Source of the DNA: Agromyces kandeliae
GTDB lineage: Bacteria > Actinomycetota > Actinomycetes > Actinomycetales > Microbacteriaceae
NCBI RefSeq assembly: GCF_009674665.1
Contig: NZ_WKJD01000019.1
Location: 62,001-126,000 of the forward strand
Direction of reading: 5' to 3'
Length of the DNA: 64,000 bases
In this document: one piece after another, positions 37,761 to 46,196 of the stretch
Layout of the letters: each line of letters begins with the position of its first letter
Position numbering within the stretch: the first letter of the stretch is position 1
Translations under genes and position numbers: made by a program
Notes under the pieces: model-generated
What the model saw: only the letters and a program-made list of their open reading frames with translations
What the model was told of the DNA's origin: nothing
Database searches by the model: none

Positions 37761-38942
37761 TCAGCTCCCCTGGAGTTCCGCTTCGAGCGCCCGGATGAGA
37801 CGCTCCTCGAGCTCGGCGTCGCCGATCTGCTGCACGACCTCGGCGAGGAAGCCGCGCACGACGAGACGGCGCGCCTCGTCCTCCGGGATGCCTCGCGCCT
37901 GGAGGTAGAACAGCTGCTCGTCGTCGAACCGGCCCGTGGCCGACGCATGACCGGCGCCCTCGATGTCGCCGGTCTCGATCTCGAGGTTCGGGACCGAGTC
38001 CGCCCGGGTGCCGTCCGTGAGGACGAGGTTGCGGTTCTGCTCGTAGCTGTCGGTGCCGGTCGCGGCGTTGCCGATCAGGACGTCGCCGATCCACACGCTG
38101 CGCGCGCCCTCGCCCTGCAGCGCGCCCTTGTAGGTCACGCGCGAGCGGGTGTGCGGTGCGTCGTGGTGGACGAAGACCTGCTGCTCGAGGTGCTGGCCCG
38201 CGTCGGAGAAGTACAGGCCGAGCGCCTCGACGTCGGCGCCCTGCTCTGCGAGGTGCGTCGACGGGTTCACGCGCACGACCTTCCCGCCGAGCGAGACGAC
38301 GATGTGCTTGAGCTTGGCGTCGCGGCCGATGCGCGCGAAGTGGCTCGCGAGGTGGACCGAGTCGTCGGTCCACTCCTGGAGGGAGACGACCGTGAGGTTC
38401 GCTCCTTCGCCGACGACGACCTCGACGTTCTCGCTGAGGCGTGCATCGCCGATGCCGCGCAGCACGACGAGCGCGCGGCTGTTCGGCGCGGCCTCGACGA
38501 CGGTGTGCGCGGCGCGCGGGGTCGTGCCCAGGCCCGAGCGGGTCACGGTGATGGTCTTCGCCTCCTCGCCGGCGACCTCGACGAGGAGCGCCTCGCCGAA
38601 GCTGGACCACGCGTTCGCCGAGGCGCGCTCCTCGGGCGTCCCGGCGCGGCCGATGCGGGCATCGTCGCGCGGGATCCACGAGAGGGACAGGCCCGCGGCA
38701 TCCGTGGCCTCGACCTCGAGGCGCGAGCCGTCGAGCTCACCGGAGGTGAGATCGGCGAACGCGGCGACGGGCGAGTACTTCCACTCGTGCTCGCGGCCCG
38801 TGATGGGCGCGAAGTCGGCGACGTCGGTCGAGCGGAACCGCTCGGAGCGCGTCTGGACGGGCACGATCGGGCCGTCGGAGTGCGCACGGATGCCGTGCTG
38901 CTCGGGGGTGGGCAGGGCGGTGCTCTGCATCGCGGTGCTCAT
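37761..38942 (-). CDS. sufD: Fe-S assembly protein SufD
   Basis: 393 aa. SufB/SufD beta-helix core with the C-terminal helices: T-Y-K-G-A-L-Q-G-E-G-A-R-S-V-W (about 268-282), T-D-S-Y-E-Q-N-R-N-L-V-L (about 294-305), S-A-T-G-R-F-D-D-E-Q-L-F-Y-L-Q-A-R-G (about 333-350). It forms the SufB-SufD scaffold on which SufC acts. It begins 3 bases after the sufB stop. Confidence 0.95.
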   Translation of the reverse strand: MSTAMQSTALPTPEQHGIRAHSDGPIVPVQTRSERFRSTDVADFAPITGREHEWKYSPVAAFADLTSGELDGSRLEVEATDAAGLSLSWIPRDDARIGRAGTPEERASANAWSSFGEALLVEVAGEEAKTITVTRSGLGTTPRAAHTVVEAAPNSRALVVLRGIGDARLSENVEVVVGEGANLTVVSLQEWTDDSVHLASHFARIGRDAKLKHIVVSLGGKVVRVNPSTHLAEQGADVEALGLYFSDAGQHLEQQVFVHHDAPHTRSRVTYKGALQGEGARSVWIGDVLIGNAATGTDSYEQNRNLVLTDGTRADSVPNLEIETGDIEGAGHASATGRFDDEQLFYLQARGIPEDEARRLVVRGFLAEVVQQIGDAELEERLIRALEAELQGS

Positions 38943-38945
38943 CGG

Positions 38946-40364
38946 TTAGCCGACCGATCCTTCCATGCCCATCTCGATGAGCTTGTTGAGTTCCATCGCG
39001 TACTCCATGGGCAGCTCTCGCGCGATCGGCTCGATGAAGCCGCGCACGATCATGGCCATCGCCTCGTCCTCCGGGAGACCCCGCGACATGAGGTAGAAGA
39101 GCTGCTCCTCGCTGACCTTCGAGACCGTGGCCTCGTGGCCGAGCTGCACGTCGTCGACGCGGATGTCGATCGCCGGGTAGGTGTCGGAGCGCGAGATCGT
39201 GTCGACCAGCAGCGCGTCGCAGCGCACCGTGTTGGCCGAGTGGTGCGCGTTCGCGTCGACGCGGACCTCGCCGCGGTAGCCGGCGCGGCCACCGCCGCGC
39301 GCGATCGACTTGGAGACGATCGACGACTGCGTGTACGGCGCCATGTGGATCATCTTCGCGCCGGCGTCCTGGTGCTGGCCCGGGCCCGCGAACGCGACCG
39401 AGAGGGTCTCGCCCTTGGCGTGCTCGCCCATGAGGAAGATCGACGGGTACTTCATCGTGACCTTCGAGCCGATGTTGCCGTCGACCCACTCCATGGTGGC
39501 GCCCTCGTGCGCGACGGCGCGCTTGGTCACGAGGTTGTAGACGTTGTTCGACCAGTTCTGGATCGTCGTGTAGCGCACGCGGGCGTTCTTCTTCACGATG
39601 ATCTCGACGACCGCCGAGTGCAGCGAGTCGGACTTGTAGATCGGTGCCGTGCAGCCCTCGATGTAGTGGACGTAGCTGTCCTCGTCGGCGATGATCAGCG
39701 TGCGCTCGAACTGGCCCATGTTCTCGGTGTTGATCCGGAAGTAGGCCTGGAGCGGGATCTCGACGTGCACGCCCTTCGGGACGTAGACGAAGGAGCCGCC
39801 CGACCAGACGGCCGTGTTGAGCGCGGCGAACTTGTTGTCGCCCGCCGGGATCACCGTGCCGAAGTACTCCTCGAAGAACTCGGGGTGCTCCTTGAGCGCG
39901 GTGTCGGTGTCGAGGAAGATGACACCCTGCTCCTCCAGGTCCTCGCGGATCTGGTGGTAGACGACCTCGGACTCGTACTGCGCGGCGACGCCCGCGACGA
40001 GGCGCTGCCGCTCGGCCTCGGGGATGCCGAGGCGCTCGTAGGTGTTGCGGATGTCCTCGGGGAGGTCCTCCCAGGTCTGGGCCTGCTTCTCGGTGGACCG
40101 GACGAAGTACTTGATGTTGTCGAAGTCGATCTCCGACAGGTCGGCGCCCCAGGACGGCATCGGCTTCCGGTCGAACAGCTGCAGCCCGCGCATGCGGCGC
40201 TGCAGCATCCACTCGGGCTCGTCCTTCAGGCGCGAGATGTCGGCCACCACTTCGGGCGCCAGGCCGCGGCGAGCGGATGCCCCGGCGACGTCTGAGTCGG
40301 ACCAGCCGAACTCGTACGTGCCGAGCCCCTCCAACTCGGGGCGGTCGATGAGTACGTCCGTCAT
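38946..40364 (-). CDS. sufB: Fe-S assembly scaffold SufB
   Basis: 472 aa. SufB family: [21 protein letters not shown] (about 216-236, with the conserved Cys), [13 protein letters not shown] (about 273-285), and the C-terminal [12 protein letters not shown] (about 424-435). No intein interrupts it, unlike some mycobacterial SufB. ATG 40364 with GGGAGAG upstream; an open frame to 40505 is an artefact. First gene of the SUF operon; no SufR repressor gene precedes it. Confidence 0.96.
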   Translation of the reverse strand: MTDVLIDRPELEGLGTYEFGWSDSDVAGASARRGLAPEVVADISRLKDEPEWMLQRRMRGLQLFDRKPMPSWGADLSEIDFDNIKYFVRSTEKQAQTWEDLPEDIRNTYERLGIPEAERQRLVAGVAAQYESEVVYHQIREDLEEQGVIFLDTDTALKEHPEFFEEYFGTVIPAGDNKFAALNTAVWSGGSFVYVPKGVHVEIPLQAYFRINTENMGQFERTLIIADEDSYVHYIEGCTAPIYKSDSLHSAVVEIIVKKNARVRYTTIQNWSNNVYNLVTKRAVAHEGATMEWVDGNIGSKVTMKYPSIFLMGEHAKGETLSVAFAGPGQHQDAGAKMIHMAPYTQSSIVSKSIARGGGRAGYRGEVRVDANAHHSANTVRCDALLVDTISRSDTYPAIDIRVDDVQLGHEATVSKVSEEQLFYLMSRGLPEDEAMAMIVRGFIEPIARELPMEYAMELNKLIEMGMEGSVG

Positions 40365-40610
40365 GCTCTCCCTCTTCTCCTCCCGCGCACCGGCTATCAG
40401 TCCGGCCCACCCCCGGCCTTCCGGTCGAGGTGCCGGTTCGGTCGTGGGGTGATGTGCGGGTGGCTTCGTCGCGAACCTACAATGGTGATGCGCCGCGCCG
40501 CACACGCGCGCGGAACCGCGTCAACCAATCAAGTCTATAGGGTCGAAGGTCCCGGAGTCCCGACTCCCAGTACCCTCACACTCCGACCCGGATCAGGAAC
40601 TCGACGAGCC
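40365..40610. promoter_or_regulatory. Divergent intergenic region sufB / ctaA
   Basis: 246 bases. Plus strand: TACAAT (40478-40483) is a -10 candidate for ctaA. Minus strand: TAGACT (complement of 40532-40537) is a -10 candidate for sufB. Neither has a convincing -35. The AT-richer patch 40520-40540 is where a regulator would most likely bind; no SufR-like dyad was recognised. Confidence 0.35.
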
Positions 40611-41549
40611 GTGAACCGCGTCATCGCCTGGCTGCCCGACCGCATCGACCGCCGCGTGCGCGTCGCCGCATGGCTCTCGTTCCTCGCCCAGACGATCATC
40701 ATCGCCACAGGCGGCGCGGTCCGCCTGACCGGCTCCGGACTCGGCTGCCCCACCTGGCCGATGTGCACGGCCGACTCGCTCGTCACGACGCCCGAGATGG
40801 GCATCCACGGCGTGATCGAGTTCGGAAACCGACTCATGACCGGCGTCGTCGGCATCGTCGCGCTGCTCGTGCTGCTCTCGATCTGGCGCCTGCGCCGTGA
40901 GCGCCGCGACCTCTGGAGGCTCGCGCTGGTCGTGCTCCTCGGCATCGTCGCGCAGGCCGTGGTGGGCGGCGTCACCGTGTGGACCGGCCTCAACCCCTTC
41001 ATCGTCGGCTTCCACTACGTCGCCTCGCTCGCGCTCGTGTGCGTGACGGCCTCGTACCTGGTGCGCCTCGACGCGACGCCCGGCGCGCGCGAGCTCGCCG
41101 CACCGCGCTGGTTCGCCATACTCACGCACGCCACGACCGCGGTGCTCGCGATCTCGATCGCCTTCGGCGTGCTGACCACCGCCTCCGGCCCGCACTCCGG
41201 CGACGCCGACGCCGGCCGCACGGGCTTCAACGCCGAACTCCTCGAGCACGTGCACGCGTGGCCCGGCTACGCCCTGTTCGCGCTGACCGTGGTGCTCGCG
41301 ATCGCCGCGTGGCGCCTGCGGCTGCAGGTCGCGCGCTGGTCGATCGTGCTCCTGGCCGTCGAACTCGTCCAGATCGGCGTCGGCCTCTACCAGGCGCGCA
41401 ACGGCCTCCCGCCGCTCGCCGTCGGCATCCACATGGTCCTCGCGGCGCTCACGGCCGCGACGATGACCGTCGTGGTGATGAAGCTCACGCGCCCGGTGGC
41501 GACGGATGCCTCGTCCGACGCGGCGGCCATCGCGGCATCCGCTCGCTGA
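40611..41549 (+). CDS. ctaA: Heme A synthase
   Basis: 312 aa from GTG 40611. Eight membrane helices. COX15/CtaA motifs: G-G-A-V-R-L-T-G-S-G-L-G-C-P-T-W-P-x-C (about 33-51, with the Cys pair in the first outer loop), E-F-G-N-R near residue 70, H in G-F-H-Y-V-A-S (about 137), E-H-V-H-A-W (about 211-216), and G-I-H-M-V (about 271-275) as heme-ligand histidines. It converts heme O to heme A for cytochrome aa3 oxidase. The partner ctaB lies 3.4 kb away across the regulator/peptide insertion. Confidence 0.93.
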   Translation: MNRVIAWLPDRIDRRVRVAAWLSFLAQTIIIATGGAVRLTGSGLGCPTWPMCTADSLVTTPEMGIHGVIEFGNRLMTGVVGIVALLVLLSIWRLRRERRDLWRLALVVLLGIVAQAVVGGVTVWTGLNPFIVGFHYVASLALVCVTASYLVRLDATPGARELAAPRWFAILTHATTAVLAISIAFGVLTTASGPHSGDADAGRTGFNAELLEHVHAWPGYALFALTVVLAIAAWRLRLQVARWSIVLLAVELVQIGVGLYQARNGLPPLAVGIHMVLAALTAATMTVVVMKLTRPVATDASSDAAAIAASAR

Positions 41550-41559
41550 CCGCGACGAC

Positions 41560-44484
41560 TCACGGCGCGCCGTCCGCGTCGGTGCGGCCGTCCTCGCCCT
41601 CGTCCCCGTGCTCCAGCCGACGGACCAGCCGCGCCAGTTCGACCCGGTTCGCCGACCCGGTCTTCGCCAGCAGGTGCGACACGTGCGTGCTGACGGTCTT
41701 CTCGCTGATGACCAGTGACCGGGCGATCTCGGAGTAGGTCCGTCCGACCGCGATGAGCGCGAGGACCTCGCGCTCCCGGGCGGTGAGGCCGGGCACCTCG
41801 GACCCGGGTGGCGGGCTCGTCGGATCGGGCTCGCCGATCGGCACGCGCGCCCGGCGTGCGAGGTCGACGAGTTCCTCCTCGACCGGCTTCGCACGGAGCC
41901 GTCGAGCGAGGGCGAGACCCGTCCTGAGCATCTCCGCCCCGGCCGATCGATCTGCGCCCCGCCCGAGCCACTCCTCCGCCGCTCGCCATCGGGCGTACGC
42001 CTCCTCCCACGGGAGGCGCGCGGCCGAGCACTGCGCCACCGCGAGCGACCACGACTCGGCGGCCTCGGGTGCGGCTCGGGCGCGGGCGCACTCCGCCGCG
42101 TACAGGCCGTCGAGTGCGGCGACCTGCCGTCGGATGATCTCCGTCGACGTGCTCATGTCCTCGATGACGTGGGGGAAGCGTTCGACGAGTGCATCGAGCC
42201 GGCGGAGCACGTCCCCGGCGGGTTCGCCGGCGTCGCGCGCGGACTGCGCCTGGTCTGCGAGGGCGCGGGCCGCGAAGGGCATCAGCCATTCGGCCATGGT
42301 CGGCGTCGTCCCCCGATCGACGGCGCCCGCGACCGCCGCGTCGTACGCGCCGGCCGTGTCGCCGGCCGCGAGGCGGACCTCTGCGCGCACCGCGTCGTAC
42401 TCGAGGGGAAGGAACGCCGACCCGTCGACGACGAGTTCCTCGACACGCCGAAGGTGCGCCTCCGCCTCATGGACCTGCCCCTGGAGCGCTGCGAGCCGTG
42501 CCGCGGTCAGGCGGGCCTCGACATCCCCCAACGGGCCGGGATCGGAGCCGAGGGCGACGCGCAGCCGCTCGTCGGCTTCGCGCCAGGCTCCCCCGGCCAG
42601 GCGCGCGTTGGCCTCGACGGCCGACAGCCAGGCGAGGTACGCGTGGGGGCCGCCGCTCGATTCGAGCTCCCGGCGGCAGGCTCCGATCCGTTCCGCATAG
42701 GCCTCGGTCGCCCAGGACTGCGTCGCGTTCGCCGCCCACAATGCAGCGTGGACGTACCCGAACCAGTCGCGTGCCTCGAGCGCCGGCGGCATCGCCTGCT
42801 CGCCGAACTCGGCCGCAGCCGCGATGTCGCCCGCGAAGGTCGCGTTCATGGACGCGACGGTGAGTGCGAACGACAGCGCCCTCGGATCGCCGACGGCGCG
42901 CGCGTGCGCCAACGCCCCCGTTGCGTGTTCGTCGGCGGCCGCGCTTCCGTGCCACCGCTCCGTCTGGGCGAGCTCCGCCAGCGCGAGCGCGTACTCGGGA
43001 CTTGCGATGTCGGCCGACGCGAGCCGCACCGCATGCTCCATCTCCGGCAGCTCGGGGAACGCCAGCCCACGCATGAACCGGAGGTGCATGCGTCGCACGC
43101 GGAGCGCTGCCGCGCGAAGCGGATCGACCTCCTCGTCGATCCGTTCCAGGAGCATCTCCACCGCCTCGAGCTCCTCCGCCGTCGCACCCGCGTCCTCGGC
43201 GGCCCGGCGGAGTCGACGCAGCACGTCCTCCATCGATGGCTCGGCATCGGGCATCTGCGCTCGGAGGTCCACCGCGCGGCGGAGCAGCCGCAGCTCCTCC
43301 CCAGTGCCCGCCGCCCCTCGGACCGCATCCGCCGCGCGCAGTGCCCAGTCGAAGGCCGCCTCCGGCTCCCCCGCGCGGTAGCGGTGGTCCGCCACGGCGA
43401 CGGCCGAGGACACGGATGCCGCGGCCCCGCCGTCGGCCTCGATGGCGTCGGCGAACCTCCGATGCCACTCGCGGCGCTCGTCGGCGCCGAGCGCGGCCTC
43501 GAGGGCCTCCGCGTTGAGCGGATGGTGGAACCAGAAGCCGCCGTCGTCGAGCAGGTCCAGTGTTCCCTCCGCGACCGCCTCGAGCAGCAGCGACCGGGTC
43601 CTCGCGACGTCCGCGTCGCCCACGACCGCCGCGAGGTCGTCGGCCCGCATCGCTCGCCCTCCGACCGCGAGCCGGGTCGCGAGCTGCCTCGTCGGCTCGG
43701 AGAGCCGGTACCACGACTGCAGCACCGCCGAGCTCAGGTCGGCCGGGAACGAGGCGGGCACGGCTCGCGCGTCCGGAGCGAGCCCGGTGACGAGCAGGCG
43801 CGTGAAGTAGGGGTTGCCCCTGCTGTGCGCGTGCACGTCGTCGATCAGCGACTGGTGCGGCAGGGTGCCGAGCAGCCTCTGCACCTGGGCAGCGGTCCCC
43901 GCACGGTCCAGCGGTCCGAGCTCGAGTTCGGTCGTCCGGGGCAGGCGCCGGACGTCGGCGAGCCACCGCTGGAGCGGATGTCCGAGGCCGACCTCGCCGG
44001 AGCGCAACGTCACGACGATCGCGAGGCGGCGCGACGCCGGACCGGCGACCGCGTACATCAGCGTGTCGAGCGTGCTGCGATCGGCCCACTGGACGTCGTC
44101 CACCACCAGCGCGAGCGGCCGCCGGTCGCTCTGCTCGTCCAGCCACGCGTCGAAGCGCACGGCGAAGTCGCGGCCCGCGCCGTCGGCCTGCGAGAGCGGC
44201 GGAGCGATCAGGCGCGGATTCCCACGCAGCGCCGAGCGGATGGGGAGGAACGGGATCGACATCGAGGTGAGCGGCAGGCACGCGCCGACGAGGATCTCGC
44301 CAGCTCCCTGCCGGACTTCGCACGCCCCGGCGACGAGGGCGGTCTTGCCGACTCCGGCGTCACCGGAGACGACGAGGGTCTGGGCCTCCTCGCCCCACGC
44401 CCGGTCGAGGAGTCCCCCCACGATCTCGAGCTCCCGCTCGCGGCCGATCAATTGCGGCCCGGCGGTCGCGACTGCCACGACCAC
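41560..44484 (-). CDS. LuxR family regulator of the large ATP-binding (LAL) type
   Basis: 974 aa from GTG 44484. N-terminal AAA/NTPase domain with Walker A GDAGVGKTAL (41-50), Walker B L-A-L-V-V-D-D-V-Q-W-A-D (about 125-136), then a long TPR-like helical middle rich in Ala/Glu/Arg. C-terminal LuxR HTH (about 900-965: L-T-A-R-E-R-E-V-L-A-L-I-A, then S-E-K-T-V-S-T-H-V). This is the MalT/LAL plan: an ATP-dependent activator with a ligand-sensing helical repeat. CAGACT exactly 6 bases before the start shows a leaderless mRNA and settles the start against a longer frame to 44874. It diverges from the small secreted-peptide gene across 144 bases, a likely target. Confidence 0.92.
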   Translation of the reverse strand: MVVAVATAGPQLIGRERELEIVGGLLDRAWGEEAQTLVVSGDAGVGKTALVAGACEVRQGAGEILVGACLPLTSMSIPFLPIRSALRGNPRLIAPPLSQADGAGRDFAVRFDAWLDEQSDRRPLALVVDDVQWADRSTLDTLMYAVAGPASRRLAIVVTLRSGEVGLGHPLQRWLADVRRLPRTTELELGPLDRAGTAAQVQRLLGTLPHQSLIDDVHAHSRGNPYFTRLLVTGLAPDARAVPASFPADLSSAVLQSWYRLSEPTRQLATRLAVGGRAMRADDLAAVVGDADVARTRSLLLEAVAEGTLDLLDDGGFWFHHPLNAEALEAALGADERREWHRRFADAIEADGGAAASVSSAVAVADHRYRAGEPEAAFDWALRAADAVRGAAGTGEELRLLRRAVDLRAQMPDAEPSMEDVLRRLRRAAEDAGATAEELEAVEMLLERIDEEVDPLRAAALRVRRMHLRFMRGLAFPELPEMEHAVRLASADIASPEYALALAELAQTERWHGSAAADEHATGALAHARAVGDPRALSFALTVASMNATFAGDIAAAAEFGEQAMPPALEARDWFGYVHAALWAANATQSWATEAYAERIGACRRELESSGGPHAYLAWLSAVEANARLAGGAWREADERLRVALGSDPGPLGDVEARLTAARLAALQGQVHEAEAHLRRVEELVVDGSAFLPLEYDAVRAEVRLAAGDTAGAYDAAVAGAVDRGTTPTMAEWLMPFAARALADQAQSARDAGEPAGDVLRRLDALVERFPHVIEDMSTSTEIIRRQVAALDGLYAAECARARAAPEAAESWSLAVAQCSAARLPWEEAYARWRAAEEWLGRGADRSAGAEMLRTGLALARRLRAKPVEEELVDLARRARVPIGEPDPTSPPPGSEVPGLTAREREVLALIAVGRTYSEIARSLVISEKTVSTHVSHLLAKTGSANRVELARLVRRLEHGDEGEDGRTDADGAP

Positions 44485-44628
44485 CCGACCAGTCTGGCAT
44501 CGGACCGCCCGAGAATCAGGTGTTTCGTCATCCATCTCAGGGTCGGGCTCCGATCCGGCGGCGCGCGGCGGCGCGCATCGTCGTGGGTGTCGACACGAGG
44601 TCGACCCCATCCCGGAAGGACCACGATC
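44485..44628. promoter_or_regulatory. Divergent region between LAL regulator and secreted-peptide gene
   Basis: 144 bases. Minus strand: CAGACT (complement of 44491-44496), 6 bases before the regulator start. Plus strand: Shine-Dalgarno GGAAGGA at 44613-44619 for the peptide gene. A hairpin-like dyad centred on two GTCGAC sites (about 44587-44609) lies just upstream and could be an operator. Confidence 0.45.
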
Positions 44629-44892
44629 ATGCGCACCACCACCACCACCACCACCACCATCGCCACCTCGGCGCTGGTCGCCACGGCCGCCGCCGTGCTC
44701 GCCGCCATCACGGCCGCTCCCGCGGTCGCGCGTCCCGAGCCGGCCCCGGAACCGGCTCCCGCCGTGGTCTCCGTCGCGCGAACGGATGCCGGGATGTGCA
44801 CGCTCGAGCGCATCGGCACCCAGTTCGTCCGGTGCGACGACCTCACGGGCGCGGGTGTCGCCGCCCCGTCCCACATTCCCGAACAGCGCTGA
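44629..44892 (+). CDS. Small secreted Cys-containing peptide
   Basis: 87 aa. Positively charged start followed by eight consecutive Thr (residues 3-10) and a hydrophobic Ala/Val/Ile core to about residue 34, ending A-V-A-R: a Sec signal peptide with likely cleavage after A34. The mature part of about 53 residues has a Pro/Glu/Ala spacer (36-45) and two cysteines, C57 and C69, which could form one disulfide. ATG 44629 has a good GGAAGGA 9 bases upstream. No family recognised. It diverges from the LAL regulator, which suggests it is regulated by it; the longer frame that runs across the regulator gene on this strand is an artefact. Confidence 0.7.
   Translation: MRTTTTTTTTIATSALVATAAAVLAAITAAPAVARPEPAPEPAPAVVSVARTDAGMCTLERIGTQFVRCDDLTGAGVAAPSHIPEQR
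44635..44658 (+). repeat. (ACC)8 trinucleotide repeat in signal peptide
   Basis: Eight perfect ACC triplets in frame, encoding Thr3-Thr10 of the secreted peptide. Such a tract can change length by slippage without shifting the frame. Confidence 0.9.
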
Positions 44893-44992
44893 CGAGAGGG
44901 TTCCCTTGCGAGCTCTGACGCCACGGGGTCGTGGCTCCGAGCGCGTCCCGGGGGGGGCGCGACGGGGATTCGCGGCAGGCGGCGCCGCGAGA
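44893..44992. other. Intergenic gap with weak hairpins and a G8 run
   Basis: 100 bases between the convergent peptide gene and ctaB. It holds a 5-bp hairpin (CCACG at 44926 and CGTGG near 44939) and a run of eight G (44950-44957). A weak terminator is possible; nothing stronger is seen. Confidence 0.3.
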
Positions 44993-45913
44993 CTAGAAGG
45001 GCAGCAGCGGGTCGACGCCGACCGCGAGGAAGAGCAGCGACAGGTAGACGATCGAGCCGTGGAACACCCGCATCGGCGACACCTCCTGGCCGCGGATCGC
45101 GAGGTTGTAGAGGCGGTGGCACTCGGCGACGAACCAGATGCCGGACACGAGTGCGACGCTCGAGTAGAGCAGCCCCATCCCCGCGACGGGGATGAGCAGG
45201 AGCGAGGCGGCGACCGTCGCGTAGGCGTAGAGGATGACCTGCAGGCCCACCTGGGCCCGGCCGCGCACGACGGCGAGCATCGGGACGCCGGCGGCCGCGT
45301 AGTCGTCCTTGTACTTCATCGACAGCGGCCAGTAGTGGGGCGGCGTCCAGAGGAAGATGATGAGGAAGAGGATGAACGGCGCCCAGCTGAGGCTCTCGGT
45401 CACCGCGGCCCAGCCGATCAGCACCGGCATGCAGCCGGCCACGCCGCCCCAGACGATGTTCTGCGCGGTGCGCCGCTTCAGGATCAGGCTGTAGAAGACG
45501 ACGTAGAGCAGGATCGCGGCGAGCGAGAGCAGTGCGGCCAGCCAGTTCGCGAAGACCCAGAGCCAGACGATGGATGCCGCGCCGAGCGCGTACGCGAAGA
45601 CCAGCGCCTCGCGGTCGGTGAGCTCGCCGGTGACGAGCGGGCGACCCTTCGTGCGCTTCATGACGCGATCGATGTCGCGGTCGATGTAGCAGTTGAAGGC
45701 GCCCGCGGAACCGGCGCTCATCGCGCCGCCGATGAGGGTCGCGAGCAGGAGCCAGACGTCGGGCAGGCCGTTCGATGCGAGGATCATCGTCGGCGCGGTC
45801 ACCACGAGCAGGAGCTCGATCACGCGAGGCTTGGTGAGTGCGACGTATGCGGCGACCTTGCGTCGCACGTTCGTCGTCCGTCGAGCGTCACGGATGGTCG
45901 GCGCGGCCTGCAT
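44993..45913 (-). CDS. ctaB: Protoheme IX farnesyltransferase (heme O synthase)
   Basis: 306 aa from ATG 45913 (GGAAGAGGA 5-10 bases upstream); a longer frame to 46012 was rejected. UbiA-type prenyltransferase with about eight or nine membrane helices. Asp-rich sites [15 protein letters not shown] (about 80-94) and the second Y-K-D-D-Y (about 203-207), plus T-K-P-R-V-I-E near the start. It makes heme O, the substrate of CtaA. -10 candidate TAGAAT lies 50 bases upstream. Divergent from tkt, as in other actinobacteria. Confidence 0.95.
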   Translation of the reverse strand: MQAAPTIRDARRTTNVRRKVAAYVALTKPRVIELLLVVTAPTMILASNGLPDVWLLLATLIGGAMSAGSAGAFNCYIDRDIDRVMKRTKGRPLVTGELTDREALVFAYALGAASIVWLWVFANWLAALLSLAAILLYVVFYSLILKRRTAQNIVWGGVAGCMPVLIGWAAVTESLSWAPFILFLIIFLWTPPHYWPLSMKYKDDYAAAGVPMLAVVRGRAQVGLQVILYAYATVAASLLLIPVAGMGLLYSSVALVSGIWFVAECHRLYNLAIRGQEVSPMRVFHGSIVYLSLLFLAVGVDPLLPF

Positions 45914-45963
45914 TGAATCCTCTTCCGGCGCGCGCCGACGAGGCAGGGCGCGCGACCCGTTCG

Positions 45964-45969
45964 ATTCTA
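45964..45969 (-). promoter_or_regulatory. -10 candidate for ctaB
   Basis: TAGAAT on the minus strand, about 50 bases before the ctaB start; no clear -35. Confidence 0.4.
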
Positions 45970-46030
45970 GGCCATCCGGTCGTCGCCGGACGGACGCGTC
46001 AAGCCCCGTCATAGAGTGAGGGCGACTCCA

Positions 46031-46036
46031 TATACT
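46031..46036 (+). promoter_or_regulatory. -10 candidate for the tkt operon
   Basis: TATACT in the 283-base ctaB/tkt divergent gap, implying a leader of about 155 bases before tkt; -35 not convincing. Confidence 0.4.
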
Positions 46037-46196
46037 GAACCCAGCGCGCCCGGTGGCGCGGATTCGACGTGCAACTCCACCTGACGCATGACCGGATCGG
46101 TCCCGGGCTCCACCGCGCCGTCGCGTTTCCCGGCGGGTCCGGGAGCCGAATGGAGAGGCTCCCCGACTCCGTCACGACCGGAAGGAACCCCAACCC

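Noticed and set aside
37461-40295. 944-codon open frame on the plus strand
   Set aside because: Antisense to the sufB-sufD-Rieske genes; no domain or signal recognised.
42169-44628. Long plus-strand frame leading into the secreted-peptide gene
   Set aside because: Antisense to the LuxR regulator. Only the part from ATG 44629, with its own Shine-Dalgarno and signal peptide, looks real.
44950-44957. Run of eight G
   Set aside because: Intergenic between convergent genes; no reading frame depends on its length. It may be a sequencing-sensitive spot but gives no evidence of phase variation.
45914-46012. Longer ctaB start at 46012
   Set aside because: The extra 33 residues are unlike the family. 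ATG 45913 has a good ribosome site, and a TAGAAT -10 candidate lies inside the would-be extension.
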